From Alphaproteobacteria bacterium (GTDB taxonomy: Bacteria; Pseudomonadota; Alphaproteobacteria; Sphingomonadales; Sphingomonadaceae): a stretch of DNA of 7,104 nt. The notes under the pieces were generated by a model. That model saw nothing but the letters and a program-made list of their open reading frames with translations, was not told the DNA's origin and did no database searches. Below are positions 6,545-7,104 of the stretch, in pieces; position 1 is the stretch's first letter, and every line of letters begins with the position of its first letter. Made by a program: the position numbers and the translations under genes. Where the stretch lies: contig JAQGLH010000134.1 in the NCBI GenBank assembly GCA_028293005.1, positions 1 to 7,104 of the forward strand, given 5' to 3'.

Positions 6545-6942
6545 AACCGATCGGACGTCGGTTAGCAGCGGCAATCGTCCTGATCACCTGCCTGCCGGCC
6601 ACGGCCTATGCGTATCAGGCAACGCCGCGAGTAACGGTGGTCAAGCCCGATCCGACCGCACCGCCGGTGGCAATTGTTGAACCGCCTGATCCGAGCGATC
6701 CCCAAGTCGCGATCGTGCCGCCACCGGCACCTGGCGCACCGCCGGCAGTAGCGGTTATTCCGCCCGATCCCAAGCTGCCGGCGGCGGTGATCGTACCACC
6801 CCCCGGCGCCGTCGTGGACGTTGCAGTCGCCGCCGTGGGGCCGGCGCCCAGCGACTATCCGCCCTGCTCCGCGACGCGGACCGACCGCTGCATCCAGAGC
6901 GGCGCGTTCGGGAAGCACATGCGGGCGCGGCGAAGCCAATAG
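6541..6942 (+). CDS. Secreted proline-rich repeat protein
   Basis: A 133-residue protein with a signal peptide (MKPIGRR, hydrophobic 8-20, probable cleavage after ATAYA at 24). Residues 29-91 are about five imperfect 12-13-residue units of the form VAIV-x-PP-D/A-P-x-x-P, for example PVAIVEPPDPSDP and QVAIVPPPAPGAP. The C-terminus has two cysteines in PPCSATRTDRCIQ, which could form a disulfide; I recall similar Cys endings in small uncharacterised sphingomonad proteins. No membrane anchor or lipobox is seen, so it should be periplasmic or wall-associated, and extended in shape. The ATG overlaps the stop of the PRC gene (ATGA), and AAGGAG (6528-6533) lies 7 nt upstream. I do not recognise a named family, and no function can be assigned. 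Confidence 0.78.
   Translation: MKPIGRRLAAAIVLITCLPATAYAYQATPRVTVVKPDPTAPPVAIVEPPDPSDPQVAIVPPPAPGAPPAVAVIPPDPKLPAAVIVPPPGAVVDVAVAAVGPAPSDYPPCSATRTDRCIQSGAFGKHMRARRSQ
6625..6813 (+). repeat. In-gene repeat coding for V-A-I-V-x-P-P-D-P units
   Basis: About five units of 36-39 bp encode the proline-rich segment (residues 29-91 of the secreted protein). The units differ at DNA level, for example GCAATTGTTGAACCG against GCGATCGTGCCGCCA, so the peptide pattern is kept while codons vary. This suggests an old duplication under selection rather than recent slippage. Confidence 0.6.
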
Positions 6943-7027
6943 CGTTGCCGGCGCGAAGAGGCACCGTCCGCCATGATCAGCGAGACGCTGACGGTCGGAC
7001 TATTTCGTTAGATCGTGCCGATGCGGT

Positions 7028-7053
7028 GGGAACGCCCGATATCGAGGCTTCCC
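7028..7053. promoter_or_regulatory. 26-bp imperfect palindrome
   Basis: GGGAA (7028-7032) and TTCCC (7049-7053) flank a central CGATATCG (7037-7044); all are centred on one axis between 7040 and 7041. Such dyads often bind dimeric repressors. It lies about 85 bp past the proline-rich gene, and the rest of 6943-7104 shows no convincing gene, only a 40-codon minus-strand frame (6977-7099) at the window edge. The gene it might control would lie to the right, outside the window. Confidence 0.3.
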
Positions 7054-7104
7054 AGGCCTCGCCCGCATCCTCCACGGCAAGCCCGATCCGCACCAACATG
7101 AGGT

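Noticed and set aside
5933..6574. 213-codon minus-strand frame opposite the cytoplasmic PRC gene
   Set aside because: It is a shadow of the PRC gene, whose family motifs and ribosome site are on the plus strand.
6977..7099. 40-codon minus-strand frame at the right edge (MLVRIGLAVEDAGEAWEAS...)
   Set aside because: The first half looks coding, but the second half loses G/C third-base bias, there is no family match, and it may be truncated; too weak to call.
1..7104. Transposase, integrase, CRISPR array, tRNA or rRNA
   Set aside because: None was found in either strand; the short direct repeats at dnaK lack any accompanying transposase.

Overview
The window is GC-rich, with strong Shine-Dalgarno sites and protein families typical of Alphaproteobacteria. 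The DnaK sequence, the PRC-barrel proteins and the small proline-rich protein ending in a CS-x-T-x-TDRCIQ-like motif suggest a sphingomonad (Sphingomonadales), although no marker here fixes the genus. The gene content looks accessory: a stress-type cluster with decayed genes around it.

Left part (1-1862). The 3' end of an unidentified plus-strand gene (1-78) runs tail-to-tail into a minus-strand DHA2-family (MdtD-like) 14-TM drug/proton antiporter (144-1622). Its 5' flank holds inverted repeats but no recognisable regulator gene.

Middle part (1863-3254). A secreted PRC-barrel protein (2439-2849, minus) is followed with no gap by the remnant of an outer-membrane beta-barrel protein (1863-2438, minus). 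The remnant has two compensating frameshifts and no signal peptide. Upstream of the PRC gene, 2850-3254 holds no intact gene. It contains what looks like a plus-strand fragment of a DUF2231-type membrane protein and a perfect 9-bp inverted repeat just after the BON gene.

Stress core (3255-6229). A complete DnaK/Hsp70 (3990-5861, minus) without dnaJ or grpE beside it is followed by a cytoplasmic protein of three BON domains (3255-3908, minus). The 81-bp gap between them carries a hairpin and a 13-bp tandem repeat. Upstream of dnaK a 368-bp divergent intergenic region faces a second operon.

Right part (6230-7104). A second PRC-barrel protein, cytoplasmic and clearly paralogous to the secreted one, overlaps by ATGA the start of a secreted proline-rich repeat protein (6541-6942). 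The last 162 bp hold a 26-bp imperfect palindrome and no convincing gene.

Taken together, a DnaK-BON unit is bracketed by two PRC-barrel twins, one exported and one cytoplasmic. Each twin is linked to an envelope protein: a broken outer-membrane barrel on one side and a proline-rich secreted protein on the other. A 14-bp palindrome (TTGAC-N4-GTCAA) occurs three times around this core and may be a shared operator. The idea of a combined cytoplasm/envelope stress module is inference; the families and the layout are read from the sequence.
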